64,000 nucleotides of DNA. Source: Bacteroidales bacterium (GTDB taxonomy: Bacteria > Bacteroidota > Bacteroidia > Bacteroidales > JAADGE01). Positions 63,867 to 64,000 of this stretch are shown one piece after another; within the stretch, counting starts at the first letter, position 1, and the number at the start of each line of letters is the position of its first letter. The position numbers were made by a program, and so were the translations under genes. The notes below the pieces were generated by a model, which was given only the letters and a program-made list of their open reading frames with translations, had not been told where the DNA came from and did not search any database. The DNA lies in the NCBI GenBank assembly GCA_021648725.1, contig JAKISF010000008.1, positions 48,014-112,013 of the forward strand, given 5' to 3'.

Positions 63867-64000
63867 TTAGGGCTTGCTGAAAAGCTCACAGGTGCATTAG
63901 ATTTCAAGTTTCTCGTTTGAAGTCGTATATAAATACTGCGAAATAAGAGAAATTTGAAAGATAGTGTGCCTGTGGGCAGCTAAAATATTTTACACAAGTG
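63867..64000. mobile_element. MITE-like hairpin element, second copy, cut by the window end
   Basis: Starts with TTAGGGCTTGCTGAAAA one base after the patatin stop. Its reverse complement matches 36686-36819 over all 134 visible bases with about six mismatches. The rest of the copy should lie beyond the window. Same internal hairpin arms (CACAGG and the TTTCAA-TTTCTC block). Confidence 0.75.

Overview
This window is a gene-dense, very A+T-rich piece of a Bacteroidota chromosome, probably from a Bacteroidales/Marinilabiliales-like or related uncultured lineage. The evidence is the gene content and the promoters. Gene content: gldE-gldD next to ssb, a PorE-type TPR/PD40/CRD/OmpA protein, a FecR-type anti-sigma with an ECF sigma, a short AtpC, a six-gene Na+-NQR operon, and L13/S9/S2/EF-Ts. 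Promoters: repeated matches to the Bacteroidota consensus (-33 TTTG or TTG, about 19 bp, then TAnnTTTG). No transposase, phage, CRISPR or defence locus is visible; the content is mostly core genome.

Layout. 1-700: partial PAP2-like membrane protein. 704-7037 (minus): a six-gene operon headed by an ECF sigma factor and FecR, followed by four envelope proteins (a conserved unknown, an STN+CRD protein, a GldM-C-terminus-like protein and a degenerate DUF3857/transglutaminase protein). 7.1-10.2 kb: solute:sodium symporter, tRNA-Pro, tRNA-Glu, rpsT, a CbpA-type J protein. 10.2-14.6 kb (minus): TonB-C protein and a TPR/DUF3137/PLDc_N operon. 14.6-21 kb: short XRE protein, OmpA and HhH proteins, cvfB, then an ldcA-led operon with PHA-granule-like, ChaN, tautomerase and CapA proteins. 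21-24 kb (minus): mreC, mreB, M23 peptidase. 24-31.7 kb: der, lipoprotein, ssb, gldE, gldD, gpsA, hypF. 31.8-36.5 kb (minus): PorE-like, anmK, YihY. 36.6-36.8 kb: a MITE-like element, with a second inverted copy at the right end of the window. 36.9-41.5 kb: PspA-like coiled-coil protein, CesT/YbjN-like protein, mgsA, SDR, GbsR regulator, DksA, unknown membrane protein. 41.7-43.2 kb: mlaE/mlaF-like. 43.3-47.7 kb (minus): S4 protein, pth, rplY, prs, a TPR membrane protein, rnhA. 47.9-54.1 kb: nqrABCDEF. 54.4-61.3 kb: deoxynucleoside kinase, nitronate monooxygenase-like, rplM-rpsI, rpsB-tsf, cyclophilin, atpD-atpC. 61.3-64 kb: obg, tpx, patatin, second repeat copy.

How the genes fit together. 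NQR builds a sodium gradient that could energise the sodium symporter. GldE, GldD and the PorE-like protein point to a type IX secretion/gliding apparatus encoded elsewhere. MreB, MreC, the M23 peptidase, LdcA, AnmK and the OmpA proteins serve cell-wall growth and recycling.

The least ordinary items are the ECF-sigma envelope operon, the hairpin-rich MITE pair, the PspA-like/CesT-like pair, and the GbsR promoter with a perfect 21-bp palindrome on its -33 box. Promoter mapping also moves several start codons: apparent TTG starts of the symporter, cvfB, gbsR and nqrA lie in or next to promoter elements, so downstream ATGs are used here. All identifications come from reading the sequence; no database search was run.
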